Source of the DNA: Hippophae tibetana
Taxonomy: Eukaryota; Streptophyta; Magnoliopsida; Rosales; Elaeagnaceae
Reading direction: 5' to 3'
Length of the DNA: 64,000 nucleotides
Assembly (NCBI GenBank): GCA_037013495.1
Contig: CM072810.1
Span: 57,088,843 to 57,152,842, forward strand
Of the stretch, positions 9,345 through 20,100 are shown one piece after another (positions within the stretch are counted from its first letter, which is position 1; each line of letters opens with the position of its first letter). A program made the translations under genes and the position numbers. The notes under the pieces were generated by a model. The model saw only the letters and a program-made list of their open reading frames with translations. It made no database searches and was not told the origin of the DNA.

Positions 9345-10124
9345 CTGAGCCCTTAACTTAAGCACTTCTTGATTCAAAAGTCCTTTTTTTTTCCTTTTTC
9401 CTTTTTTCTTCTCATTCTCTTCTTTTTTTTCTTTTCTTTCTCTTTTATTTTTTTTCTTTTCTTTCTCTTCTTTTTTTTCCATTCTTTCTCTTTTTTTTCT
9501 ATTCTTTTCTTTCTCTTTTTTTTTCTTTTCTTTCTCTTCTTTTTTCTTTTCTTTTCTTTCTCTTCTTTTTATTTTCTTTTCTTTCTCTTCTTTTTTCTTT
9601 TCTTTTCTCTTTTTTTTTCTTTTTTCTCTTTTTTTATCTTTTCTTTCTCCTTTTTTCTTTTGTTGGCCATAGTTCACAAAATAACATCTTTCAGCTGCAA
9701 TAAAGGTGTCTACAAGGATCTAACAAGAGAAAATGTCTCATATTTTTTTCCTTGTTTAGCGGCTTTGCTGTCTGATTTCTTTATCGAACCAACAGTAGTT
9801 GGAACTGGAGACTAAGCAAGTCTGATCTCAGCTTCTTCAAATCTGTCCTGGGCAGTAAGTGATAAAACTTCTTTGGAAGCTTTAGATTTAGCAGATTCCT
9901 CTGTCACCAGTGCCATAGGTTGTGGTTTCTTAGTTGATTTCACAAGCTCCACTTATTGCAGTTCACATCTCTGTCTTAGGCTTTCAACCTGATCATGTTT
10001 TAGAAAAATGCACAGAGCTATTAGCTTAAGTATTAAACACTTGACTACTAAAAGACTCCTTCCTCCAGACATATATTTAAATTAAAACTAAAATCAAAAA
10101 GGCAGTCCTAAATCACAAGTATAC
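9345..10124 (-). repeat. L-type unit, 780 bp
   Basis: L-type text flanks a tract at about 9381-9660. It shares the private TTTTGTTGGCCATAGTTCAC border with the later L units at 14670 and 15421, which indicates common descent. Confidence 0.85.
9381..9660. repeat. Polypyrimidine/polypurine tract 3
   Basis: About 280 bp of T/C with occasional A. Repeated CTTTTCTTTCTCTTCTTTT blocks are visible. Confidence 0.92.
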
Positions 10125-10532
10125 CTGAGTCCATAACTTAAGTACTTCTTGATTCAAAAGTTCCTTTTTTTCTTTTTTTCTTTTCTTTCTCTTCTTTTTT
10201 TTCGGCATTGTTGACAAAATAACATCTTTAAGTTGCCATAAAGGTGTCTACGAGCATCTAACAAGAGAAAATGTCTCAGATTTTTTCCCTTGTTTTGCGG
10301 CTTTGCTGTCCAATTGATTTATCAAATCAACATTAGATGGTACTGTTGACTTAGCAAGTCTGATCTCAGTCTTGTATAATCTATCCTGAGCAGTTAGTGA
10401 TTTTATAACTTCTTTTGCAGCTTTAGATTTAGCAGATTCCTCTGTCACCAGTCCCATAGCTTCTTGTGCTTTCTTAGTTGATATCAGAAGCTCCACTTAT
10501 TGCAGTTCTCATCTCTGTCTTAGGCTTCCAAC
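10125..10532 (-). pseudogene. Least decayed full-length S-type PRAF-fragment exon
   Basis: The exon is exactly 408 nt (136 codons) and one frame can be followed from acceptor to donor. It reads VGSLRQR, stop, ELQ, stop, VELLISTKKAQEAMGLV, TEESAKSKAAKEVIKSL, TAQDRLYKTEIRLAKS, TVPSNVDLINQLDSKAA, KQGKKSETFSLVRCS, stop, TPLWQLKDVILSTMPKK, a Lys/Arg run, then ELLNQEVLKLWTQ. Only three stops interrupt it. The first is best explained by TGC to TGA, since L units read RCELQ. It keeps the AAKEV codons that nearly all later S units have lost, so it is close to the S founder. The intron is at 10533-10668. Confidence 0.85.
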
Positions 10533-10668
10533 CTGACCATGTTTTAGAAAAATGCAAATAGTTATTAGCTTAAGTATTAAACACTTGACTACTAAATGAC
10601 TCCTTCCTCCAGACCTATAATTAAATTAAAACTAAAATAAAAAAGGTAGTCCTAAATCACAAGTTTAC
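10125..10668 (-). repeat. S-type unit, 544 bp
   Basis: This repeat unit contains the exon described at 10125-10532 and its intron. It sits between L units of 780 and 821 bp, in the alternating L-S part of the array. Confidence 0.85.
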
Positions 10669-11489
10669 CTGAGCCCTTAACTTAAGCACTTCTTGATCCA
10701 AAAGTCCATTTATTTATCCTTTTTTCCTTTTTTTTCTCATTCTCTTCTTTTTTTTCTTTTCTTTCTCTTTTATTTTTTTCATTTCTTTCTCTCTCTTTTT
10801 TCCTTTCTTTCTCTTTTTTTTCTTTTCTTTTCTTTCTCTTCTTTTTTATTTCTTTTCTTTCTCTTCTTTTTTCTTTTCTTTTCTTTCTCTTCTTTTTCTT
10901 TTCTTTTCTTTCTCTTCTTTTTTCTTTTCTTTTCTCTATCTTTTTTTTTTCTTTTCTTTTCTCTATCTTTTTTTTTTCTTTTCTTTCTTTTTTTTCTTTT
11001 TTTCTTTTATTTCTCCTTTTTTTTGTTTTTTGCCATAGTTGACAAAATAACATCTTCAGCTGCAATAAAGGTGTCTGCAAGGATCTAACAAGAGAAAATG
11101 TCTCATATTTTTTTCCTTATTTAGCGGCTTTACTGTCTAATTGTTTTATCGAACCAATAGTAGTTGGAACTGTAGACTAAGCAAGTCTGATCTCAGCTTC
11201 TTCAAATCTGTCTTCGGCAGTAAGTGATAAAATTTCTTTGGCAGCTTTAGATTTAGCAGATTCCTCTGTCAGGAGTGCCATAGCTTTTGGTTTCGTAGTT
11301 GATTTCACAAGCTCCACTTATTGCAGTTCACATCTCTGTCTTAGGCTTCCAACCTGATCATGTTTTAGAGAAATGCACAGAGCTATTAGCTTAAGTATTA
11401 AACACTTGACTACTAAAAGACTCCTTCCTCTAGACATATATTTAAATTAAAACTAAAATAAAAAAGGCAGTCCTAAATCACAAGTATAC
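10669..11489 (-). repeat. L-type unit, 821 bp (longest)
   Basis: This is the longest unit, because its polypyrimidine tract runs about 10706-11031. L-type text is on both sides. The tract contains repeated CTTTTCTTTCTCTTCTTTT blocks and CTCTATCTTTTTTTTT variants not seen elsewhere. Confidence 0.85.
10706..11031. repeat. Polypyrimidine/polypurine tract 4 (longest)
   Basis: About 325 bp, the longest expansion in the window. It contains a duplicated CTTTTCTCTATCTTTTTTTT variant near 10930-10980. Confidence 0.92.
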
Positions 11490-12032
11490 CTGAGCCCGTA
11501 ACTTAAGTACTTCTTGATTCAAAAGTTCCTTTTTTTCTTTTTTTCTTTTCTTTCTCTTCTTTTTTTCGGTATTGTTGACAAAATAACATCTTTAAGCTGC
11601 CATAAAGGTGTCTGCGAGCATCTAACAAGAGAAAATGTGTCATATTTTTTCCATTATTTTGCGACTTTGCTGTCTAATTGCTTTATCAAATCATCATTAG
11701 ATGGTACTGCAGACTTAGCAAGTCTGATCTCAGTCTTGTCTAATCTGTCCTGAGCAGTTAGTGATTTTATAACTTCTTAGGTACCTTTAGATTTAGCAGA
11801 TTCCTCTGTCACCAGTGCCATAGCTTCTTGTGCTTTCTTAGTTGATATCACAAGCTCCACTTATTGCAGTTCTCATCTCTGTCTTAGGCTTCCAACCTGA
11901 TCATGTTTTAGAAAAATGCACAGAGTTATTAGCTTAAGTATTAAACACTTGACTACTAAAAGACTCCTTCCTCCAGACCTATAATTAAATTAAAACTAAA
12001 ATCAAAAAGGTAGTCCTAAATCACAAGTTTAC
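11490..12032 (-). repeat. S-type unit, 543 bp
   Basis: This unit closely resembles the S unit at 8802, including GGTATTGTTGAC and ATATTTTTTCCAT variants. It lies 2688 bp away, as expected if an L-S-L-S block was duplicated. Confidence 0.85.
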
Positions 12033-12836
12033 CTGAGCCCTTAACGTAAGCACTTCTTGATTCAAAAGTCCATTTTTTTCCTTTTTCCTTTTTTTTCTCA
12101 TTCTCTTCTTTTTTTATCTTTTCTTTCACTTTTTTTTTCTTTTCTTTCTCTTCTTTTTTTTCCTTTCTTTCTCTTTTTTTTTCTTTTCTTTTCTTTCTCT
12201 TCTTTTTTTTCGATTCTTTCTCTTCTTTTTTCTTTTCTTTTCTTTCTCTTCTTTTTTCTTTTCTTTTCTTTCTCTTCTTTTTCTTTTCTTTTTTTTCTCT
12301 TCTTTTTTCTTTTCTTTTATCTTTTGTTTTCTTTTCTCTCTTTTTTTATCTTTTCTTTCTCCTTTTTTCTTTTGTTGGCCATAGTTGACAAAATAACATA
12401 TTTCAGCTGCAATAAAGGTGTCTACAAGGATCTAACTAGAGAAAATGTCTCATATTTTTTTCCTTGTTTAGCGGCTTTGCTGTCTGATTGCTTTATCGAA
12501 CCAACAGTAGTTGGAACTGTAGACTAAGCAAATCTGATCTCAGCTTCTTCAAATCTGTGCTGGGCAGTAAGTGATAAAACTTCTTTGGCAGCTTTAGATT
12601 TTGCAGATTCCTCTGTCAGCAGTGCCATAGCTTGTGCTTTCTTAGTTGATTTCACAAGCTCCACTTATTGCAGTTCACATATCTGTCTTAGGCTTTCAAC
12701 CTGATCATGTTTTAGAAAAATGCAAAGAGCTATTAGCTTAAGTATTAAACACTTAACTACTAAAAGACTCCTTACTCCGGACATATATTTAAATTAAAAC
12801 TAAAATCAAAAAGGCAGTCCTAAATCACAAGTATAC
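12033..12836 (-). repeat. L-type unit, 804 bp
   Basis: An L unit with a tract at about 12071-12374. It shares the TTTTGTTGGCCATAG border with the 9345 unit. Confidence 0.85.
12071..12374. repeat. Polypyrimidine/polypurine tract 5
   Basis: About 300 bp of T/C blocks as in the other L units, with a few A and G interruptions. Confidence 0.92.
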
Positions 12837-13378
12837 CTGAGCCCGTAACTTAAGTAATTCTTGATTCAAAAGTTCCTTTTTTACTTTTTTTCTTTTCTTT
12901 CTCTTCTTTTTTTCGGCATTGTTGACAAAATAACATCTTTAAGCTACCATAAAGGTGTCTGCGTGCATCTAACAAGAGAAAATGTGTGGCATTTTTTCCA
13001 TTGTTTTGCGACTTTGCTATCTAATTGCTTTATCAAATCATTATTAGATGGTACTGCAGACATAGCAAGTGTGATATGAGTCTTGTCTAATCTGTCCTTA
13101 GCAGTTAGTGATTTTATAACTTCTTAGGTAGCTTTAGATTTAGCAGATTCCTCTGTCACCTGTGCCATAGCTTCTTGTGCTCTCTTAGTTGATATCACAA
13201 GCTCCACTTATTGCAGTTCTCATCTCTGTCTTAGGCTTCCAACCTAATCATGTTTTAGAAAAATGCACAGAGTTATTAGCTTAAGTATTAAACACTTGAC
13301 TACTAAAAGACCCCTTCTTCCAGACCTATAATTAAATTAAACCTAAATCAAAAAGGAAGTCATAAATCACAAGTATAC
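12837..13378 (-). repeat. S-type unit, 542 bp
   Basis: An S unit with private changes such as GCGTGCATC and GTGTGGCATTTTTTCC, and plus-strand GGTAGC in place of the common GGTACC near 13128. Confidence 0.85.
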
Positions 13379-14125
13379 CTGAGCCCGTAACTTAAGCACT
13401 TCTTGATTCAAAAGTCCATTTTTTTTCCTTTTTTCCTTTTTTTTCTCATTCTCTTCTTTTTTTTCTTTTCTTTCTCTTTTATTTTTTTTCATTTCTTTCT
13501 CTTCTTTTTTTTTTCCTTTCTTTCTCTTTTCTTTTCTTTCTCTTCTTTTTTTTCTTTTTCTTTCTCTTCTTTTTTCTTTTCTTTTCATTCTCTTCTTTTT
13601 CTTTTCTTTTCTCTCTTTTTTTTTCTTTTCTCTCTTTTTTTTCTATCTCCTTTTTTGCTTTCTTTGGCCATAGTTGACAAAATAACATCTTTCAGCTGCA
13701 ATAAAGGTGTCTGCAAGGATCTAACAAGAGAAAATGTCTCATATTTTTTTCCTTGTTTAGCGGCTTTACTGTGTAATTTCTTTATCGAACCAACAGTAGT
13801 TGGAACTGTAGACTAACCAAGTCTGACCTCAACTTCTTCAAATATGTACTGGGCAGTAAGTGATCAAACTTCTTTGGCAGCTTTAGATTTAGCAGATTCC
13901 TCTGTCAGCAGTGCCATAGCTTGTGCTTTCTTAGTTGATTTAACAAGCTCCACTTATTGCAGTTCACATCTCTGTCACAGGCTTCCAACCTGATCATGTT
14001 TTAGAAAAATGCATAGAGCTATTAGCTTAAGTATTAAACACATGACTACTAAAAGACTCCTTCCTCTAGACATATATTTAAATTAAAACTAAAATAAAAA
14101 AGGCAGTCCTAAATCACAAGTATAC
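13379..14125 (-). repeat. L-type unit, 747 bp
   Basis: An L unit with a tract at about 13419-13665. The exon text is L-type (AAKQGKK, SLQTPLLQLKDV). Confidence 0.85.
13419..13665. repeat. Polypyrimidine/polypurine tract 6
   Basis: About 247 bp of T/C blocks, with two CTCTCTTTTTTTT segments near its right end. Confidence 0.92.
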
Positions 14126-14669
14126 CTGAGCCCGTAACTTAAGTACTTCTTGATTCAAAAGTTCCTTTTTTTCTTTTTTTCTTTTCTTTCTCTTCTTTTT
14201 TTTCGGCATTGTTGACAAAATAACATCTTTAAGCTGCCATAAAGGTGTCTGCGAGCATCTAACAAGAGAAAATGTGTCAGATTTTTTCCATTGTTTTGCG
14301 ACTTTGCTGTCTAATTGCTTTATCAAATCATCATTAGATGGTACTGCAGAAATAGCAAGTCTGATCTCAGTCTTGTCTAATCTGTCCTGAGCAGTTAGTG
14401 ATTTTATAACTTCTTAGGTACCTTTAGATTTAGCAGATTCCTCTGTGACCAGTGCCATAGCTTCTTGTGCTTTCTTAGTTGATATCACAAGCTCCACTTA
14501 TTGCAGTTCTCATCTCTATCTTAGGCTTCCAACCTGACCATGTTTTAGAAAATTGCATAGAGTTATTAGCTTAAGTATTAAACACTTGACTACTAAAAGA
14601 CTCCTTCCTCCAGACCTATAATTAAATTAAAACTAAAATAAAAAAGGTAGTCCTAAATCATAAGTTTAC
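14126..14669 (-). repeat. S-type unit, 544 bp
   Basis: A typical S unit, carrying LIKQLDSKVAKQWKKSDTF, SLVRCSQTPLWQLKDV and ELLNQEVLKLRAQ open on the minus strand from 14326 to 14126. Confidence 0.85.
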
Positions 14670-15420
14670 CTCAGCCCTTAACTTAAGCAATTCTTGATTC
14701 AAAAGTCCATTTTTTTCGTTTTTCCTTTTTTTTCTTATTCTCTTCTTTTTTTTTCTTTTCGTTCTCTTTTTTTTTCATTTCTTTCTCTTCTTTTTTTTCC
14801 TTTCTTTCTCTTTTCCTTTCTTTCTCTTCTTTTTTCTTTTCTTTTCTTTTCTTTCTCTTCTTTTTCTTTTCTTTTCTTTCTCTTCTTTTTTCTTTTCTTT
14901 TTTCTTTTTTTTTTCTTTTCTCTCTTTTTTTATCTTTTCTTTCTCCTTTTTTCTTTTGTTGGCCATAGTTCACAAAATAACATCTTTCAGCTGCAATAAA
15001 GGTGTCTACAAGGATCTAACAAGAGAAAATGTCTCATATTTTTTTCCTTGTTTAGCGGCTTTGCTGTCTGATTGCTTTATCGAACCAACAATAGTTGGAA
15101 CTGTAGACTAAGCAAATCTGATCTCACCTTCTTCAAATCTGTGCTGGGCAGTAAGTGATAAAACTTCTTTGGCAGCTTTAGATTTAGCAGATTCCTCTGT
15201 CAGCAGTTCCATAGCTTGTGCTTTCTTTGTTGATATCACAAGCTCTACTTATTGCAGTTCTCATCTCTTTCTTAGGCTTCCAACCTGACCATGTTTTAGA
15301 AAAATGCACAGAGTTATTAGCTTAAGTATTAAACACTTGACTACTAAAAGACTCCTTCCTCCAGAACTATAATTAAATTAAAACTAAAATAAAAAAGGTA
15401 GTCCTAAATCACAAGTTTAC
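14670..15420 (-). repeat. L-type unit, 751 bp
   Basis: An L-type exon with a tract at about 14709-14958. Its acceptor-proximal 90 bp is S-like (TTGATATCACAAGCTC, GGCTTCCAACC), so the unit is already mosaic. The donor context has changed to TGAG/GTAAAC. Confidence 0.83.
14709..14958. repeat. Polypyrimidine/polypurine tract 7
   Basis: About 250 bp of T/C blocks, sister to tract 8, with which it shares its border sequences. Confidence 0.92.
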
Positions 15421-16145
15421 CTCAGCCCTTAACTTAAGCAATTCTTGATTCAAAAGTCCATTTTTTTCGTTTTTCCTTTTTTTTTCTTATTCTCTTCTTT
15501 TTTTTTCATTTCTTTCTCTTCTTTTTTTTTCCTTTCTTTCTCTTTTCCTTTCTTTCTCTTCTTTTTTCTTTTCTTTTCTTTCTCTTCTTTTTCTTTTCTT
15601 TTCTTTCTCTTCTTTTTCTTTTCTTTTCTCTTTTTTTTTCTTTTCTCTCTTTTTTTATCTTTTCTTTCTCCTTTTTTCTTTTGTTGGCCATAGTTCACAA
15701 AATAACATCTTTCAGCTGCAATAAAGGTGTCTACAAGGATCTAACAAGAGAAAATGTCTCATATTTTTTTCCTTGTTTAGCGGCTTTGCTGTCTGATTGC
15801 TTTATCGAACCAACAATAGTTGGAACTGTAGACTAAGCAAATCTGATCTCAGCTTCTTCAAATCTGTGCTGGGCAGTAAGTGATAAAACTTCTTTGGCAG
15901 CTTTTGATTTAGCAGATTCCTCTGTCAGCAGTGCCATAGCTTGTGCTTTCTTTGTTGATATCACAAGCTCTACTTATTGCAGTTCTCATCTCTGTCTTAG
16001 GCTTCCAACCTGACCATGTTTTAGAAAAATGCACAGAGTTATTAGCTTAAGTATTAAACACTTGACTACTAAAAGACTCCTTCCTCCAGAACTATAATTA
16101 AATTAAAACTAAAATAAAAAAGGTAGTCCTAAATCACAAGTTTAC
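15421..16145 (-). repeat. L-type unit, 725 bp, tandem copy of the previous one
   Basis: This unit is nearly the same as 14670-15420, including the GTTGGCCATAGTTCAC and AACAATAGTTGG variants. It is shorter only because the tract lost some blocks. A single-unit duplication here breaks the L-S alternation. Confidence 0.83.
15460..15681. repeat. Polypyrimidine/polypurine tract 8
   Basis: About 220 bp. It has the same borders as tract 7 but fewer blocks, so its length changed after the unit was duplicated. Confidence 0.92.
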
Positions 16146-16689
16146 CTGAGCCCTTAACTTAAACACTTCTTGATTCAAAAGTCCATTTTTTTCCGTTTTC
16201 CTTTTCTTTTCTCTTCTTTTTTTTTGGCATAGTTGACAAAATAACATCTTTAAGCTGCCATAAAGGTGTCTGCGAGCATCTAACAAGAGAAAATGTGTCA
16301 GATTTTTTCCATTGTTTTGCGACTTTGCTGTCTAATTGCTTTATCAAATCATCATTAGATGGTACTGCAGACATAGCGAGTCTGATCTCAGTCTTGTCTA
16401 ATCTGTCCTGAGCAGTTAGTGATTTTATAACTTCTTAGGTACCTTTAGATTTAGCAGATTCCTCTAACACCAGTGCCATAGCTTCTTGTGCTTTCTTAGT
16501 TGATATCACAAGCTCCACTTATTGCAGTTCTCATCTCTGTCTTAGGCTTCCAACCTGATCATGTTTTAGAATAATGCACAGAGTTATTAGCTTAAGTATT
16601 AAACACTTGACTACTAAAAGACTCCTTCTTCCATACCTATAATTAAATTAAACCTAAATCAAAAAGGAACTCATAAATCACAAGTATAC
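16146..16689 (-). repeat. S-type unit with an L-like left end
   Basis: The first 40 bp on the left resemble L units (CAAAAGTCCATTTTTTTCC). The rest is S-type, with MSAVPSNDDLIKQLDSKVAK then QWKKSDTFSLVRCS readable on the minus strand from 16374. Confidence 0.8.
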
Positions 16690-17190
16690 CTGAGCCCGTA
16701 ACTTAAGCACTTCTTTATTCAAAAGTTCGTTTTTTTTCCTTTTTTCCATTCTCTCTTCTTCTTTTTTGCAATAGTTGACAAAATTACACCTTTCATCTGC
16801 AATAAAGGTGTCTACAAGGATCTAACAAGAGAAAATGTATGATAGCTTTATCGAACCAATAGTAGTTGGAACTGCTGACTAAGCAAGTCTGATCTCAGCT
16901 TCTTGTAATCTGTCCTGGGTAGTAAGTGATAAAACATCTTTGGTAGCTTTAGATTTAGCAGATTCCTATGTAAGCAGTCACATAGCTTGGGCTTTCTTAG
17001 TTGTTTTCACAAGCTCCACTTATTGCAGTTCACATCTCTATCTTAGGCTTTCAACTTGATCATTTTTAGAAAAATGCACAGAGCTATTAGCTTAAGTATT
17101 AAACATTTGACTACTAAAAGACTCCTTCCTCCAAACATATATTTAAATTAAAACTAAAATCAAAAAGGCAGTCCTAAATCACAACTATAC
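16690..17190 (-). repeat. L-type unit, 501 bp, deleted and unexpanded
   Basis: An L-type unit with a short tract like that of the second unit (plus strand TTCTTCTTTTTTGCAATAG) and a deletion of roughly 40 bp around 16838, which removes most of the AAKQGKK region. It is the last L unit; everything to the right is S-type. Confidence 0.8.
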
Positions 17191-20100
17191 CTGAGCCCGT
17201 AACTTAAGTATTTCTTGATTCAAAAGTTCCTTTTTTTCTTTTTTTCTTTTCTTTCTCTTCTTTTTTTTCGGCATAGTTGACAAAATAACATCTTTAAGCT
17301 GCCATAAAGGTGTCTGCGAGCATCTAACAAGAGAAAATATGTTAGATTTTTTCCATTGTTTTGCGACTTTGCTGTCTAATTGCTTTATCAAATCATCATT
17401 AGATGGTATTGCAGACGTAGCAAGTCTGATCTCAGTCTTGTCTAATCTGTCCTGAGTAGTTAGTGATTTTACAACTTCTTAGGTACCTTTAGATTTAGCA
17501 GATTCCACTGTCACCAGTGCCATAGCTTCTTGTGCTTTCTTAGTTGATATCACAAGCTCCACTTATTGCAGTTCTCATCTCTGTCTTAGGCTTTCAACCT
17601 GATCATGTCTTAGAAAAATGCACAGAGCTATTAGCTTAAGTATTAAACACTTGACTACTAAAAGACTCCTTCCTCGAGACATATATATAAATTAAAACTA
17701 AAATCAAAAAGGCAGTCCTAAATCACAAGTATACCTGAGCCCGTAACTTAAGTACTTCTTGATTCAAAAGTTCCTTTTGTTCTTTTTTTCTTTTCGTTCT
17801 CTACTTTTTTTCGGCATTGTTGACAAAATAACATCTTTAAGCTGCCATAAAGGTGTCTGCGAGCACCTAACAAGAGAAAATGTGTAACATTTTTTCCATT
17901 GTTTTGCGACTTTGCTGTCTAATTGCTTTATCAAATCATCATTAGATGGTACTACACACGTAGCAAGTCTGATCTCAGTCTTGTCTAATCTGTCCTGAGC
18001 AGTTAGTGATTTTATAACTTCTTAGGTACCTTTAGATTTAGCAGATTCCTCTGTCACCAGTGCCATAGCTTCTTGTGCTTTCTTAGTGGATATCACAAGC
18101 TCCATCTTATTGCAGTTCTCATCTCTGTCTTTGTCTTTCAACCTGATCATGTTTTAGAAAAATGCACAGAGCTATTAGCTTAAGTATTAAACAGTTGACT
18201 ACTAAAAGACTCCTTCCTCCAGACATATATTTAAATTAAAACTAAAATCAAAAAAGCAGTCCTAAATCACAAGTATACCTGAGCCCGTAACTTAAGTACT
18301 TCTTGATTCAAAAGTTCCTTTTTTTCTTTTTTTCTTTTCTTTCTCTTCTTTTTTTTCGGCATAGTTGACAAAATAACATCTTTAAGCTACCATAAAGGTG
18401 TCTGCGAGCACCTAACAAGAGAAAATGTGTTAGATTTTTTCCATTGTTTTGCGACTTTGCTGTCTAATTGCTTTATCAAATCATCATTAGATGGTACTAC
18501 ACACGTAGCAAGTCTGATCTCAGTCTTGTCTAATCTGTCCTGAGCAGTTAGTGATTTTATAACTTCTTAGGTACCTTTAGATTTAGCAGATTCCTCTGTC
18601 ACCAGTGCCATAGCTTCTTGTGCTTTCTTAGTGGATATCACAAGCTCCATCTTATTGCAGTTCTCATCTCTGTCTTTGGCTTTCAACCTGATCATGTTTT
18701 AGAAAAATGCACAGAGCTATTAGCTTAAGTATTAAACACTTGACTACTAAAAGACTCCTTCCTCCAGACATATATTTAAATTAAAACTAAAATCAAAAAA
18801 GCAGTCCTAAATCACAAGTATACCTGAGCCCGTAACTTAAGTACTTCTTGATTCAAAAGTTCCTTTTTTTCTTTTTTTCTTTTCTTTCTCTTCTTTTTTT
18901 TCGGCATAGTTGACAAAATAACATCTTTAAGCTACCATAAAGGTGTCTGCGAGCACCTAACAAGAGAAAATGTGTTAGATTTTTTCCATTGTTTTGCGAC
19001 TTTGCTGTCTAATTGCTTTATCAAATCATCATTAGATGGTACTGCAGACGTAGCAAGTCTGATCTCAGTCTTGTCTAATCTGTCCTCAGCAGTTAGTGAT
19101 TTTATAACTTCTTAGGTAGCTTTAGATTTAGCAGATTCCTCTGTCACCGGTGCCATAGCTTCTTGTGCTTTCTTAGTGGATATCACAAGCTCCATCTTAT
19201 TGCAGTTCTCATCTCTGTCTTAGGCTTTCAACCTGATCATTTTTTAGAAAAATGCACAGAGCTATTAGCTTAAGTATTAAACACTTGACTACTAAAAGAC
19301 TCCTTCCTCCAGACATATATTTAAATTAAAACTAAAATAAAAAAGGTAGTCCTAAATCACAAGTATACCTGAGCCCGTAACTTAAGTACTTCTTGATTCA
19401 AAAGTTCCTTTTTTTCTTTTTTTCTTTTCTTTCTCTTCTTTTTTTTCAGCATAGTTGACAAAATAACATCTTTAAGCTACCATAAAGGTGTCTGCGAGCA
19501 TCTAACAAGAGAAAATGTGTTAGATTTTTTCCATTGTTTTGCGACTTTGCTGTCTAATTGCTTTATCAAATCATCATTAGATGGTACTGCACACGTAGCA
19601 AGTCTGATCTCAGTCTTGTCTAATCTGTCCTGAGCAGTTAGTGATTTTATAACTTCTTAGGTACCTTTAGATTTAGCAGATTCCTCTGTCACCAGTGCCA
19701 TAGCTTCTTGTGCTTTCTCAGTGGATATCACAAGCTCCATCTTATTGCAGTTCTCATCTCTGTCTTTGGCTTTCAACCTGATCATGTTTTAGAAAAATGC
19801 ACAGAGCTATTAGCTTAAGTATTAAACACTTGACTACTAAAAGACTCCTTCCTCCAGACATATATTTAAATTAAAACTAAAATAAAAAAGGTAGTCCTAA
19901 ATCACAAGTATACCTGAGCCCGTAACTTAAGTACTTCTTGATTCAAAAGTTCCTTTTTTTCTTTTTTTCTTTTCTTTCTCTTCTTTTTTTTCAGCATAGT
20001 TGACAAAATAACATCTTTAAGCTACCATAAAGGTGTCTGCGAGCATCTAACAAGAGAAAATGTGTTAGATTTTTTCCATTGTTTTGCGACTTTGCTGTCT

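Noticed and set aside
9333-9677. Lys/Arg/Glu-rich minus-strand open frames of about 60-130 codons and Phe/Ser/Leu-rich plus-strand frames in the L units
   Set aside because: A pure purine strand cannot contain a stop codon in any frame, so these open frames follow from base composition alone. Several frames are open over the same stretch.
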